Origin: Spizellomyces sp. 'palustris'
Lineage: Eukaryota > Chytridiomycota > Chytridiomycetes > Spizellomycetales > Spizellomycetaceae
Assembly (NCBI GenBank): GCA_006535965.1
Contig: QEAR01000090.1
Location: 21,325-85,324 of the forward strand
Direction: 5' to 3'
Length of the DNA: 64,000 bases
The notes beneath the pieces were generated by a model, which was not told where the DNA came from, ran no database searches, and saw only the letters and a list, made by a program, of their open reading frames with translations. How positions within the stretch are numbered: the stretch's first letter is position 1; every line of letters starts with the position of its first letter. This document shows, one piece after another, positions 1 through 13,497 of the stretch. The translations under genes were made by a program, and so were the position numbers.

Positions 1-105
1 CCCCCTTCCCAGGCGTTGGTAACTTTAATGACCGTTTTATATCATTTCTGCCGGATTTCTTCTTCTGCTCAAATTCCTACGAAATGACATGGGCGGATTC
101 AGTCG

Positions 106-885
106 TTACATATCTAGTACGGTAAAAATTACATATTTATGATAAATCACCTCGTACTCTTTCACCATTGACCAAACCGGGGACAGATCCTCTCTTATCC
201 GGACCATCTCGGCTGACAAGTGCTCAATCTCCTTTGCAAGGCGATGAATGCTCTGATCTGGTTGCGAATAAATAATCAGGACTGAGGAACCTCTTCCTCC
301 AATGCGCTGAAAACTACCTTGTTGCTTTACGACCGCTTTCAGACGGGCATATTCTTCAGGATCTGGTTTATCGTCAGCTCTACTCGATGTACCACCCTGC
401 TGTACCACATGTGAATCTTACAAGATTTAGTGCGTATATCGCAACTTGCCGTAGAGTGGAGAAGCGCCCATACCTTCAATCCTGGAGATGCCCAGGAGCT
501 ACCTAAGGTACGAACGATGGTATGTCAACGCCAGTTCTCTGGAAGGGTAATACTTCAACTCGCTCGGAAGAATAGCTGCTATTCATACTTTCTGGAACCC
601 AGTCATCCTGATCGAAGGGAATACCCTGCGATATCTTCAAACCGTAAATTGCGCGTAATAAGTTAAGGCGGTGCCCAACCGATTTGATGTCGAGCTCTTT
701 CAGCATATTGTGGTCGGCGTGAACCAGCACGTCTCCAGATATGTCATTTTCTGAAAGCGAAGAGTATAAGATTAGTGGAAAATAGCCAAATGAACATGAC
801 AAGCACCTCTAAATTTTCGCTCATGAAGGCCAAGGCCCATGAATTTGATCCATTCCACTACTTGGTCCACACTCCAAGTGTTCAT
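106..885 (-). CDS. SAM-domain adaptor protein, Ste50-like
   Basis: The start is the ATG at 885-883. The first exon gives MNTWSVDQVVEWIKFMGLGL and splices at about 807/750 into NDISGDVLVHADHNMLKEL...VGHRLNLLRAIYGLK. Together these form a complete SAM domain of the Ste50/Ste11 kind, a helical module for protein-protein contact in MAP-kinase signalling. At least one further intron lies between about 420 and 530. The last exon (about 106-400) encodes a polar stretch, then VLIIYSQPDQSIHRLAKEIE and a short predicted helix with heptad-like spacing, ending at TAA 108-106. No Ras-association domain is visible, so this is shorter than yeast Ste50. It is divergently transcribed from the RING gene, with 168 bp between the starts. 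Family is clear; the partner and exact pathway are inference. Confidence 0.72.
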
Positions 886-1052
886 GTCGACGAAACCACA
901 AACAAGCTGAAAACCAGCGGCTTAAACGCTCGAATCGCTCAGTGAATGCGATCTTGGCCACGAGTGGTGCTTTTAACCATTGCTAAGCATGGCTTAGGTT
1001 GGTGTTTCTTGGCTGGCCGCGACTGCGTTCCAGCTCCGTGCCTTCCACCAAT

Positions 1053-2015
1053 ATGCCACAGATTGAACAAACCCAACACGACGTCCCCACGATAGGAATT
1101 CAGGAACAGCCCCCTACTCCCAGTCGACCATCCTCGTACTCTTTTGACGCTGCCTCTTTGCGACAGCGCAATGCGCCGTTGCGGGAAGTAGTAGGATCGT
1201 CCACGGTATCGGCCACTGCCAGTACGGCGTCACCGAGTGAAAGCGACAGAGATGATGAGGGAAATGAATTTGAATGTAATATATGGTGAGTGTAAGATAT
1301 TGGTACACTCATGTTGTCTTGAGCAACGAAAGACTTATACGTCCAAGTCTGGAAATGGCGTCGAACCCCATCGTCACTCTCTGCGGCCACTTGTTCTGTT
1401 GGCCATGTATGTATTGTTCATCGCCACTACCTTAAATGACGACGTACTTCTAATCATATAAGTTTTCATCCAAAAGGTTTACATAGATGGATGCAGTCAC
1501 GATCACCCTCAGCAAATGCCTGTCCGGTTTGTAAGGCGAAGGTCGAGAAGACCAAATTGGTTCCCATATATGCACGGGGCAGGCAATCAAAAGACCCGAG
1601 GGAGGAGGTTATTCCTGAGCGTCCCACTGCGCAGCGACCTGAGGCGGCACCATCGCAGGCGAATCGCGGTTGGGATAACTTCTTCTTTCCTGGAGGAACA
1701 ATACCTACCGGCAACGGTGTAACGGTCGGCTTTGGCCTTTTTCCATCCTTATTCGGCCTTCACTATGTAGGTTATAGGCCACTACCTTGTTAACGGCTAC
1801 ACGGTTCTGATCCATCTTTTGTCAGACTTTTGGGGTCCCTGCGCACTTGGGCTCTCGAGACCGACAGGCTCAAGGTCCGTTCTTGTTGTCATTGTCTTAA
1901 TCAATCGGCTCTCTCATACCGGTCTTTTCCTTCAGTCGCCCAACAGCAGGCCTTTCTCTCACGGATTTGCATGATGGTGGGGATTCTGGTGATGATTGCG
2001 ATTCTATTATACTAG
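1053..2015 (+). CDS. RING-type E3 ubiquitin ligase, RNF5/RNF185-like, membrane-anchored
   Basis: Five exons can be joined: about 1053-1285, 1348-1410, 1487-1766, 1826-1874 and 1936-2015. The product starts MPQIEQTQ and has a Ser/Pro-rich N-terminus. A C3HC4 RING finger follows (CNICLEMASNP, then VTLCGHLFCWPC, then CPVCKAKVEK), with the family marker KLVPIYARG just after it. The final exon is a hydrophobic tail (ICMMVGILVMIAILLY) that would anchor the protein in the endoplasmic reticulum. Length and order match animal and plant RNF5/RMA1, which ubiquitinate misfolded membrane proteins in ER-associated degradation. No key RING cysteine or histidine is missing. The start was chosen because it is the only ATG in frame before the RING that gives the usual short N-terminus. 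Confidence 0.86.
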
Positions 2016-2667
2016 GTAATATTGGTGTGAGTCAATAATTCGGTGCATCTATTAAGTTTTTTGGGGTCCTCAACAGTAATGCAAATCATACTTTGCATTT
2101 GGAAAGTGGCAAGACGGTACGAGCTCTGTGGTTCTTGCTTGATCGTTTCAAGCCGTGTCCAGCATTCCCTCAAGTCCTGGACTCAGCCAGTATAAGTGGA
2201 CGATAGCTTGTCCCAGTGGGCGTCCTGTAAAAGCCACAGCCAGGAAGTGATGCGAATAGTATTCCGCTGGACGAGATCAAGACCAAACGATGAACGTCTC
2301 GGTCAATGTCGATGTCGATTCACGGACGTCTTAAAAAATGAAATGGAAAAATTGCTGCATCCAGTCTCATTTTGTAGTATTTTAGCATAGGATTTCTTTA
2401 AATATTGCAGGAACCCTGGTTTCTTCGCTGGTCGCCCATTTTGTCGATGAAATCGGAAAATTGATGCTTGTCCTCGATGTATCCAGCTCATTAGGTAGAA
2501 AAGAAAATATAGAAGTTTGATCCATAATATTAAAAAAGCGTAACACGCCTCTGAAGATGCCAAGTGCATACGCCTGTGTCCTTATGTGCACGCAACAAAA
2601 TATTCGGATGATTCGGGGAATACAGCAGATCCACGTTTTAATGAAACAGCTGACACGTCTGCAATAT
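2016..2667. other. Intergenic, between two convergent genes
   Basis: This separates the stop codons of the RING ligase gene and the Rad26 gene. Short open frames exist on both strands, but none shows a recognisable domain, a plausible splice partner or a family match. It is AT-richer than the flanks and probably holds the two 3' untranslated regions. Confidence 0.5.
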
Positions 2668-5600
2668 TCATTCAAACTCTTGTTTCAACACCCATCTGCC
2701 CTTGGAGTCGATATCTCGTCGAAACTCTGCGATTCCTTTCAGCATCTTTTTGAACATGACGGCATCTTCTCCATCGACCTGGCTGCGGAAAGCCTCCAAT
2801 ATCTCACTGGTCGATGCGCTGCCACCACAAGAGTTTAGATAGTCCCTGATTCGAACAACCAATCCTTCTCTCGACGCCACGTCTATGTCCTCATTAGAAA
2901 TCGGTACTCTAGCAATACCGTCGCTGTTACGTTCAATAGCGGCTCTTTTGCGTAGATTGACCAATATCGCAGAGGAGCTTGGTGCTCCGAAAGAATCGGT
3001 TGTGGGTGCAGCCGTCTGCGGAAGGTCAGTACCAGCCTGGACATTGCGGAATCCTGAGGAACTACCGCTACCAAATAACACAGCCGGGTTTGCCGATGCA
3101 GACCCGCCGGTCGCTGAGGTCCCGGCCGCTTTCGGCCCAAATCGTCTCGGAACTTGTGCGGCAGAAATGGAGGCAGGTGCACCTGCTGCTCCACTTCTTC
3201 CTGTGAACGTGGGCACGTGGATGCCTTCCCTCTGCCGAATGCGCCGTCGACTTCGACGCAAAGCCGCAATAGCTTCATTTGCTACCCGGGATGCTTCTTT
3301 TTCCACAATGACAGTGTCCGGACTTGCAGCTTCTACTATGACGTCATGTCGCAGAGCAGAGTGAACTCCAGATTTTGAGAAGAGAGCCTTCAGCATTCGA
3401 GAATCCTCGTCTTCTATCACATCGCCAGGACGTGCTTCTTTCGGTGATACCGTGTCTGCTCCCTCTGGCAACTGGTAGTTATCCACCTTATCCAGATCGT
3501 TGATGGCTGAAAGACTTTCAATCTGCTCAGTGGTATGTATTGCCGCTCTTCCCTTTCCTTTGGTGTCCGTGGTCATTTGAACTCCAGGGACTTCTTCGAA
3601 ATTAATCTCCGCATCCGTCCCGTGAAATAAGTCACCTGTTTCGGTGCCTACATCGTCAGCACTCCCAAGTGTAAAAAGATCATTGAGATCATTGCTCTTG
3701 AAAAACCTCCGCTGCCTCGGATCTTTTAAGATTTTGTTCGTCAGATATTGCTTGAAGATTTGCCGATGATATATTTTCTCTTCAATCGTCCCAGAGGTCA
3801 TGAGGCGGTATATGGTCACGTCCTTCTTCTGACCTATCCTCCATGCCCGCTCGCGAGCTTGAACATCGGTTGAAGGGTTCTAGGGAATGGCGAAGATGAG
3901 TGCTACCCGGCCGTACGTGTGATGGGGAATATAATGCTTGGCCGTACCCAGTCCGGATCATATATGATTATACGATTTGCCCCCGTAAGATTAATGCCCA
4001 GTCCACCCACTTTTGTCGTCAACAGAAAAATATAAATACTGGGATCTTCGTTATATTCATCGACCATGGCGATTCGATTCTTTATTGGCGTCGTACCGTC
4101 CATACGGCGATATTTGTAGCCTATAATTACCGCGATTTCTTTCGGTTACATTACCTTCATGGAGCTTCGAGAAAATGCATCGCACCTTCGGTTTTAATGA
4201 ACTTCTCCAAAATCTGCCGGTGAAAGCCCAAGAAACATTAATGAGATCATCATGTGAATATAAGATCACCAGTCCGCAGAAGACACATACGTCCTGCATT
4301 TGACGTGTCTGGCAAAACAGTAGAGTCTTATGCCCCTGCCTCTTCCACATTTTCAGAAGAGCCTGCACAACTTTCAATTTTCCAGATCTCTCGAGGGCCC
4401 CGTAATTCTTATCCTATGCCACCATTAGCATCAAAACATATGTCCATGACGTGCAGCAGTGGTACCTTCGCAAGCTCATTTCTGGCCAGCAAATCGGGAT
4501 GATTGCATATTTTACGTAAAATATCAATTCCATACAGCGCGTGCCGTCGGCCTTGTAGAATGCTAACAACCTCATTCGATTTAAGGAATGCCTGATATTC
4601 CTGGCGTTGCCGTTTCGTTAATCGGCAGAATAAGACCTGTTCGCTCTTCTTCGGTAGGTCAGCCGCAACGTCTGCTTTTATGCGCCGTAAGAGGTACGGA
4701 CTGATCAGGTCTCGCAATACGCAGGCACACTTATATGCCGTTTGAACTTGCACATTGCTGGCGTTCGCATAACCCCCAATGCTAATAGGAATTGCAAATT
4801 GAGATTGGAATACCGGAAGAGTCTAAGGGGAGGATTCATTTGACTCAGAGCTGTAACAGGGAGGTCGCAGCATAGGGAATAGATGGACAATACCCCAAGT
4901 CGGCCAGGGAATACAAAGTCATACAGCGACCATAGCTCCGTCAAGTTGTTTTGAATTGGAGTTCCGGTGAGAATAATGCGGTGGGGTGTCTTCCAGAGAT
5001 GCATGCTTCAGGATACGCACACAATATAACCAGAAAGGCAAATCGCACCTTAGCGTACCCTTAGCTGCTTGCAAGCGAGCGTAATCTCGGCGTCCGGGTT
5101 GCGAATCTTGTGTCCTTCATCAAGAATACAATACGCCCATTTAACCGGAAGAAGTATGGTGGAATATACTCGCACACCAGCATAGGTGGTAAGAATCACA
5201 TGGCCTGCAAATGAGAGATGAAGCAACAAAGAAATGCGCACGTGCTAGACCACTGTCAACTCACCATGCTTCACTATACGGTCCACCAACGTGCGCGCTT
5301 TGCTCAGCATCTTTGTAGCGCTTGCCGAGAGTTTTGCTCTCTTCTTAGGCGTCTTCTTCACTGTGGGCCTTCTCACACCTCCTCTTCTGTCCTCATAAGG
5401 ATCGCCATTTCTGTCATCTTCTCCTTTTCCTTCGTCGTCATCATCATCAAATGTGTCTTCTTCCAGACTGGGCGAAGCCTCGTAATCTCCAGCTGGCATA
5501 GATTCTGCTAAACCACTGCCTGTAGAATGAAGAATGGCAACCCGGAGCGGTGGCCACCAGGTGTGGAACTCTTGGACCCATTGTCTTAGTACGGTTGCTG

Positions 5601-7171
5601 GGCAGACAATCAAGATGGGTCCATTAAGCAAACGTGAAGCGCTAAGGCCGGCGAGGAAGGCAATAGTTTGAATGGTTTTGCCTAATCCCTAAAGGTCATC
5701 GGGTTAGGTAAACTGCAAATCTCAACCGAAGGGAAATATCATGCTACCATTTCGTCCCCGATGATACCTCCAGCTTCTTGACAATGTAGCTCCCACAACC
5801 ACTTGGCGCACGTCCGCTGGTAATCAAACAACGCATTGTAGAGGTCACCAGGTAAACGATAGCCCCCGTCAAACTCCACGTCATCATCGTGTGGTGACGG
5901 TTGAAACATCTCTTGTTCGGGATCTGGCTCCAGCAAGTTCAGGTGGTTTTCATCTTCTAAATCTACATCAGCCTTTTATATGGACACGGATAAGTTCTAA
6001 TGATTATGTGGGAGCCACCCAACTGTAACGAACCGCATGGCTACGGCGTTTTTGTCGCCGACGGCGAGCCCAGGCCGATATTCGCTTTTGGTACACAGTT
6101 TCATCACCATCATCCACATGGCGATCTACGTAGCGTCCTTTTCTCCCATGCGGTATATAGTTGGCGCTATCATCAAGCATGCGTTCGTCGTCGTCCGCCG
6201 ATAGCGCGGGTGCACCGGCCACATCCTGGTCGCTCTCCTCCAGTTCTTTCGAGTCCTCATAATCTCGCTCATCAAATGACCGCTTTCGTTTGCTTTCCCT
6301 CCGAGGGGAATCGATTTCCTCATCTCGTATCTGTTCAATGTCTTCATTCGGTAACACGTCGTCTGGCAAATCTTCAGGGACCCGATCCGCTGCAATGTCC
6401 GCATCGTGTGAAGAACGGCCCCGTAAATTAACAGATCGCTCTAATCCTGCGATGCTCGAAAACGGTGTTATCTTTCCCGTACGTATCAAGCGCTCCCGTT
6501 CCGTTTCCTTCACCGAAATTCCCGAGTGTGGATCTTCAGATGTGTGCGAGATTCTGTGCATCCGAGAGATAATCTGGCGTTTTTGCACTTCTAAATCCTC
6601 AATCTGGTCGGTAATGCGCTGCATGCGTCGGTCAATACCGCGTCTAGCGACAGCGCTGGCGGGGTGGGCGCTCGCCTTGTCCTCCAGCTCTTCAAGTTTA
6701 CCTTGAAGCTCTCTGCGTCGCAGATATAACCCTTCAATGAGCACACCGGCTGATATGTTCACAATGGCTTATATACCAACCCAAGCTTCTTTCCTGTTTT
6801 CTCAAGGCGCCTTACATCCGCCTCGGTTTCCCGTTGTCTTAGCGCTTCATCTGCCTGTGTTCGTTGCTGTTCTGTAAGAACCGCAGGGAGAAACGTCTTA
6901 TGAAAACCATGCTCTTCGTTACCTGCGCCATGATAGCTCTTTCCATTTCAGTTTGATCAGTGACACCAAGCACAAAGTCGGCCCCCAGCTCATCGGATAA
7001 CCCTTGCAGGTCTGCATTGTCCTCGAGTGCGATAGACGGCACCGGAGCAGCCAACGAGCTCTCATCCTCTCTTGTCTGTCTTTCTTCCTTGCTAATGTTT
7101 TCAATAGTCGCCACGGTCTTCGCTGTGGCGAATCCAGATGTTTGGGGGGCAGGATCTTTTTGGTTTTCCAT
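2668..7171 (-). CDS. RAD26: SWI2/SNF2 DNA-dependent ATPase, Rad26/CSB (ERCC6) family
   Basis: Multi-exon gene from ATG 7171 to TGA 2668. The N-terminal exons (about 6839-7171 and 6004-6762) carry coiled-coil and acidic sequence. Helicase motifs follow in order: GGIIGDEM joined across an intron to GLGKTIQT (motif I), [12 protein letters not shown] (Ia), [10 protein letters not shown] (II, with the DEGH variant typical of CSB), [20 protein letters not shown] (III), [10 protein letters not shown], then [20 protein letters not shown] (motif V region). The 383-residue last exon contains the CSB C-terminal extension and ends in a winged-helix-like segment ([18 protein letters not shown]...[10 protein letters not shown]). 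Known role of the family: transcription-coupled nucleotide-excision repair, remodelling RNA polymerase II stalled at DNA lesions in the nucleus. Introns fall near 5000-5050, 4750, 4050-4400 and 3820-3900. The reading frame is intact in every exon checked. Confidence 0.9.
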
Positions 7172-7843
7172 TATCTACTCTCAGAGATTAAGTATCAACT
7201 GGTGGGATGGCTTCGACCTGCGCTTATTGCTTAGTTAGAATGGCTGCCAGTGGTATTTGCTGCCTATTGCTTCGAGAATTGCCGCAGATGTCGTATAAAA
7301 AAGAAATTGCAAATGAGAGTCCCGCCTAGCAGGTGCGAAGTTTAAGGGTTTCTGAACTCGTGTCTCCACTCATAACATGGAACCATCGGGATTGCTATTC
7401 AGGACGTGAGGATATCACATCAATCTATCAAACATTGTGAGCCGCTTGGGCTGGCAATGAACTAATCTAGCAAAGTCATCCTTTGGCCAGTTTCGTTGTT
7501 GCTGTATAGCAGATGGTGACTCACATCGTTGCTACGCGCGGAAAGGAACCAATCAGCGTGACGGTTAGCGCCTTCACACCCAGGACAAAGCCGCCTTCCT
7601 GCACTTGACAAGCAAGAGTCAAGGAGGCGTTCATTCCGTCGTGGTTCGTGTCGTCGTCGTCGTCGCCGCAAAGGGGTGGGGTTTAGGACGATTGAAATCT
7701 GTTGTGTCCTCCTCTGGTCGCATCCGAAGATTTTGCACACGTTGCCGGAAGACAGGTGGGACGCGAAAGGATCTACAACGGGGGGAAGGTTGTACTGTTA
7801 ACTCATGCTCTACAATCTGCACAGAAAGAGATCTTGAGCTACG
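7172..7843. promoter_or_regulatory. Shared upstream region of RAD26-like and RRM genes
   Basis: 672 bp between two divergent start codons. It includes a short GTC/TCG trinucleotide run at about 7649-7666, which produces an artefactual arginine-rich frame on the minus strand. No coding sequence is supported. It should contain both promoters and the 5' untranslated regions, but I see no clear TATA box. Confidence 0.4.
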
Positions 7844-9333
7844 ATGTCTAACGCTACTGGTAGACAGCTTTTCGTTGGCAATGTGAGGCACTGCTGGGAA
7901 TCACGATTTTGTGGACACTGGAACAGCTAACCCTAGTTTATCAATATCTCAGCTGCCCTTTATAATCGGCTGGCAAGACCTGAAGGACTTGTTTCGAGAA
8001 GCCGGTAAGAAGAGCCGTGTATATTCATAGTGGAGTCTGCACATAATCTGTACAGACCCATTACACATGGATGCCTAACGGCGGAACCTCGGTAGGTACC
8101 GTAATCCGTGCCGATGTTGCCACCGGGCCTGCTGGTCGTTCTCGGGGTTTTGGCACGGTCTTGTTTGCTACGGCTGAGGAAGCACAGACTGCCATCAATC
8201 TCTTCAACAACTATGATTGGAACGGTCGCAAAATCGAGGTGCGCGAGGACAGAGCCGTCGCAAGCACATCAGGAGTTGCCACACCTCCCATTGCGATCGG
8301 TGCAGCGCCGGTGCTCAATGGAAATGGTGGGTCTCATATCCTGTTGGTTTACTAGTTTATATTTAGCCTCATAGGCAGAATCTGATTGATAACAACCGCC
8401 CTTGTTCAGGGAATGTCAACGTTCGCGCTCTGTACGTGGGGAACATCCCATACTCTGCAGGCTGGCAGGATTTGAAAGATCTGTTCCGTCAAACCGGAAA
8501 TGTCGTTCGCGCGGATGTTCCACAAGACTTCCAGGGCCGGTCCAAGGGATTTGGTACAGTTGTTATGAGTACGGTAGATGAGGCGCGGAAGGCAGTGTCC
8601 TTATTCAACAGTTATGAATGGAATGGCCGGCGCATCGAAGTCCGGGAGGATAGGACATTTGTCGAAGGTGCTGCACCGCGCGTGAACAACAACGCCAGTT
8701 TTGCTGCGCCTGCATTCAATGGAGGCTTCTCTCCAGTTTTGAGTGGTGGAAACACTGCCGGACGCCAGTTATTTGTCGGAAACTTGCCGTTTACAGTTCA
8801 GTGGCAGGAGTTGAAGGACCTTTTTCGAGAAGCTGGAAACGTCCAGCGAGCGGATGTGGCAATGGACAACCAGGGACGAAGCCGTGGATACGGTCAAGTT
8901 TTGATGGCCACCGTGGAGGAAGCGCAAATGGCTATCAAGGTGCTTAACGGTCGAGAAGTGCAGGGTCGGACCATTGAAGTTCGAGAAGATAAATTTGCTG
9001 CGGATGCGTCCAGTAACATTCCTGGGACCCAAGTGTTTGTTGGAAATGTATGTGACTTGGCAACTTGACGTCATTGCAAGCGATACTGACGAGTCTGTGT
9101 CCCTGCAGCTCCCATACTCATCCCGATGGCAAGATCTGAAAGATCTTTTCCGTCCCCATGGGCTAAACCCTGTTCACGCGGATATCATGGCGGAACCAGG
9201 TACAGGGCGTTCAAAAGGATGCGGAATTGTCCGCTTCAACACGCCAGAAGAGGCTGAGCGCGCCGTTCAGGAAGTGAATGGTACTAATGTTGGTGGACGG
9301 AACGTCATTGTGCGTTTGGATAAATTTGCGTGA
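7844..9333 (+). CDS. RNA-binding protein with four RRMs, Gbp2/Hrb1/hnRNP-M-like
   Basis: Start MSNATGRQLFVGN at 7844; TGA at 9331-9333. Four RNA-recognition motifs are seen, each with RNP2 (LFVGN, LYVGNIPY, LFVGNLPF, VFVGN) and RNP1 (RSRGFGTV, RSKGFGTV, RSRGYGQV, RSKGCGIV). Each contains the phrase WQDLKDLFR or WQELKDLFR, showing internal duplication. RRM1 is split by introns: one follows VGN, and a second (about 8007-8094) has its acceptor inside the sequence cggtag, restoring FREAG-TVIRADV. Another intron near 8325-8410 separates RRM1 from RRM2, and one near 9050-9108 splits RRM4. Closest known families are yeast Gbp2/Hrb1 and animal hnRNP M, which bind nuclear mRNA and help export or splicing; the specific role here is inference. 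Four RRMs is one more than yeast Gbp2. Confidence 0.85.
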
Positions 9334-9610
9334 GTCCCGCCTATCTCAATGGACTGGTGTGTCTAAAATGAAGACCCTGAAAAGACGAAACCAAATAACT
9401 ACGATGCGATGATGTTGGCGTGTATCATTAGTTGCATAGTGATAGCATAATGTGTGTATATGGTTTGGTTGAAGACAAGAGTCTCTGGTGCAGTTTAGAG
9501 TCAGCTTCCCAAAACCAAGCGGAAGCGGTGAAAATGCGGTTGCGCACACTGAAAGATCAAAAGGTCAGATGAACGCGTAAGGCCTTGCCTTGTCCAGCTA
9601 GCCATTCATC

Positions 9611-11006
9611 ATGTCAGTCGTCGAGACAACAGCTGTCTTCAAGGTAATGTACCTCAATGGTATTCACAGATTGTAGCTTTTGCGTGGATAATCTTCTTGT
9701 ATGCATGAGATCGCTTGGTTGCATGCTCTGGTGCCTGACTTTTGAATATTCCAGCCAGATCTTTTCAAGGGCAAGGTTGCGTTCGTGACCGGTGGGGGAA
9801 GCGGAATATGCAAGGGGTTGACGGAAGCGCTCCTGAGGTTTGCATTCTCTGCACATTGAGAAGGCAAAACTTGCCATTGGCATTGACTTATACTTTTCGT
9901 CAGACATGGAGCGAAGGCTGCTATATTCAGCCGAACACTTAAAAAATTGGAGATCACGGCGGCGGAGCTGTCCAAGACGACTGGAAGCGAGTGTATTGCG
10001 TTAGCCGGTGACGTCCGCAGCATTTCCGATGTTGAAAATGGCCTCAAAAAGGCCCACGAGCACTTTGGTCGTATCGATATTGTCATTTGCGGCGCTGCTG
10101 GAAACTTTTTGAGTACAGCGGAAAAGATCAGCGCTAATGGATTCAAGGTATGCATACCCCCCAGCGTATCTAACAGGCTTCGATTGGATTGTACGTCTAA
10201 ATGCCTGAGGATACATATAGACTGTAATTGATATCGACTTGATTGGCACCTTCAACACGTCCAAAGCTGCGTTACCGTATTTGAAGGAGACACGCGGGTC
10301 TTTGCTAAATGTCAGCGCAACATTTCATTATACTGCCGTGCCCCTGCAGGTAAGATACTCTCGCAACAGGTGGAATGCGACTGTTAGGTCCTTATGCTGA
10401 TACCACCGTTTAGGCGCATTGCGCGGCTGCGAAAGCTGGTATCGACGCCCTGACGAAGTGAGTAGGCCTATTGTTATTTACCGTTTACGCTACACTGCTG
10501 ACAATGACCGATGGTAGAAACCTTGCAGTCGAATGGGGGCACTATGGCGTCAGAGTGAATGCCGTAGCTCCGGGGGTGAGTACTCCACTGCATTCCTCTG
10601 TGGACAGAGGAATGGCTTCTCTAATTATGTGCAGCCCGTCGAGGAAACGGCTGGCTTCGATAAGCTTTCCTACGACAAGTCGAAGAACCAAGATATGATC
10701 CAGCTCATCCCTTTGCAAAGCGCAGGTGAACATCGTCTTATCCTGTAGATGGCTGCGTTTGGCTGGTGTTCGCTCTGGCTAACTTGACGGATATTGCAGG
10801 TCGCATCAAGGACATCGAACACGCGGCCTTATTCCTATGCTCCCCTGCCGCGCGGTGGGTAACAGGAGCAATTTTGGTAGTCGATGGCGGACACTGGTAT
10901 GCCAAACGTTTCGTCATGTCTTAGGAGCATCTATCTAAGTTTTCTTTTCAGGTTAACAAACACAGGCCTTGCGCCGCCTGCTGTCTGGAGGGGATCGAAG
11001 CTTTAA
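9611..11006 (+). CDS. Peroxisomal 2,4-dienoyl-CoA reductase (short-chain dehydrogenase)
   Basis: Start MSVVETTAVFK at 9611; TAA at 11004-11006. Five or more introns interrupt it. Spliced exons give PDLFKGKVAFVTGGGSGI (Rossmann NADPH-binding TGGGSGI), then IDIVICGAAGNFL, LLNVSATFHYTAVPLQ, AHCAAAKAGIDALTKNLAVE, VRVNAVAPGPV and WVTGAILVVDGGHWL. This is the order and wording of DECR2/Sps19. These enzymes reduce 2,4-dienoyl-CoA with NADPH so that polyunsaturated fatty acids can pass through beta-oxidation. The protein ends GSKL, a textbook type-1 peroxisome targeting signal, which fixes both the frame and the location. It is convergent with MET2, 147 bp apart. Confidence 0.92.
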
Positions 11007-11153
11007 TCAAATAGCTCTAGTGCCGTCTTCATGTGGTAGCTTTTGTATCAAGTTGAGACAGCTGAGGCATTACTCGGTTTCGTTATCGAAATTTAATAAA
11101 TAGGCGAATCTACTGCTGGCTTGTGCATGCTTCTATATACCCTATGCGCTGGT

Positions 11154-12914
<1,761 letters not shown>

Positions 12915-13497
12915 CGTCTCTTTCACGTTATGGGTGTATTAAAGGTATGTGCTTTGCTGGGATGACCAGCGCTCCCGTCAAAATGTGCTGTGAAGATGCT
13001 CCTTGGTTTGGTCTGATCACAGCTAAGCAGATCTTGCAGTCAATGACAGGTGACGTGACTCACGCACGAGCAGAACGCCAGGTTGCATCCAAGTGCCAGG
13101 AATTCTGATTGCCATTCTCCCCATTGCATCTGATACCGTCATTTGTTACTGCTCCCTTTGACCTTGTGCTGGACGGTTGCTTATCTTGATTTGCCTTTCG
13201 TACTGGCGTCTCTTTAAAAAACATCTTTCTCCTCCAACCCGTATCATTTACCCCACCTGCTGAAGAATAGGACGTCAGGGAGGCGCAGCGGAATGCTGAT
13301 TGGTCCTTCATTGCTACGTTCTGCTACCCGTCAGTCAGCGCCCAGTACTGCGGACAAGGGACATGGGAATACGGAATCTACCGCTTTCCCACAGGATATA
13401 TTGACGTGAGTAGAGTGGACACTGGGCGTTCTTCAAGGCATGTGTATTGACGTGGTCCTACTCCAGTGGTCCATCCGCGAATAGCACGCGAAACATT

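Noticed and set aside
7631-7740. Arginine-rich minus-strand peptide
   Set aside because: A translation of the GTC/TCG trinucleotide run in the upstream region of the RRM gene.
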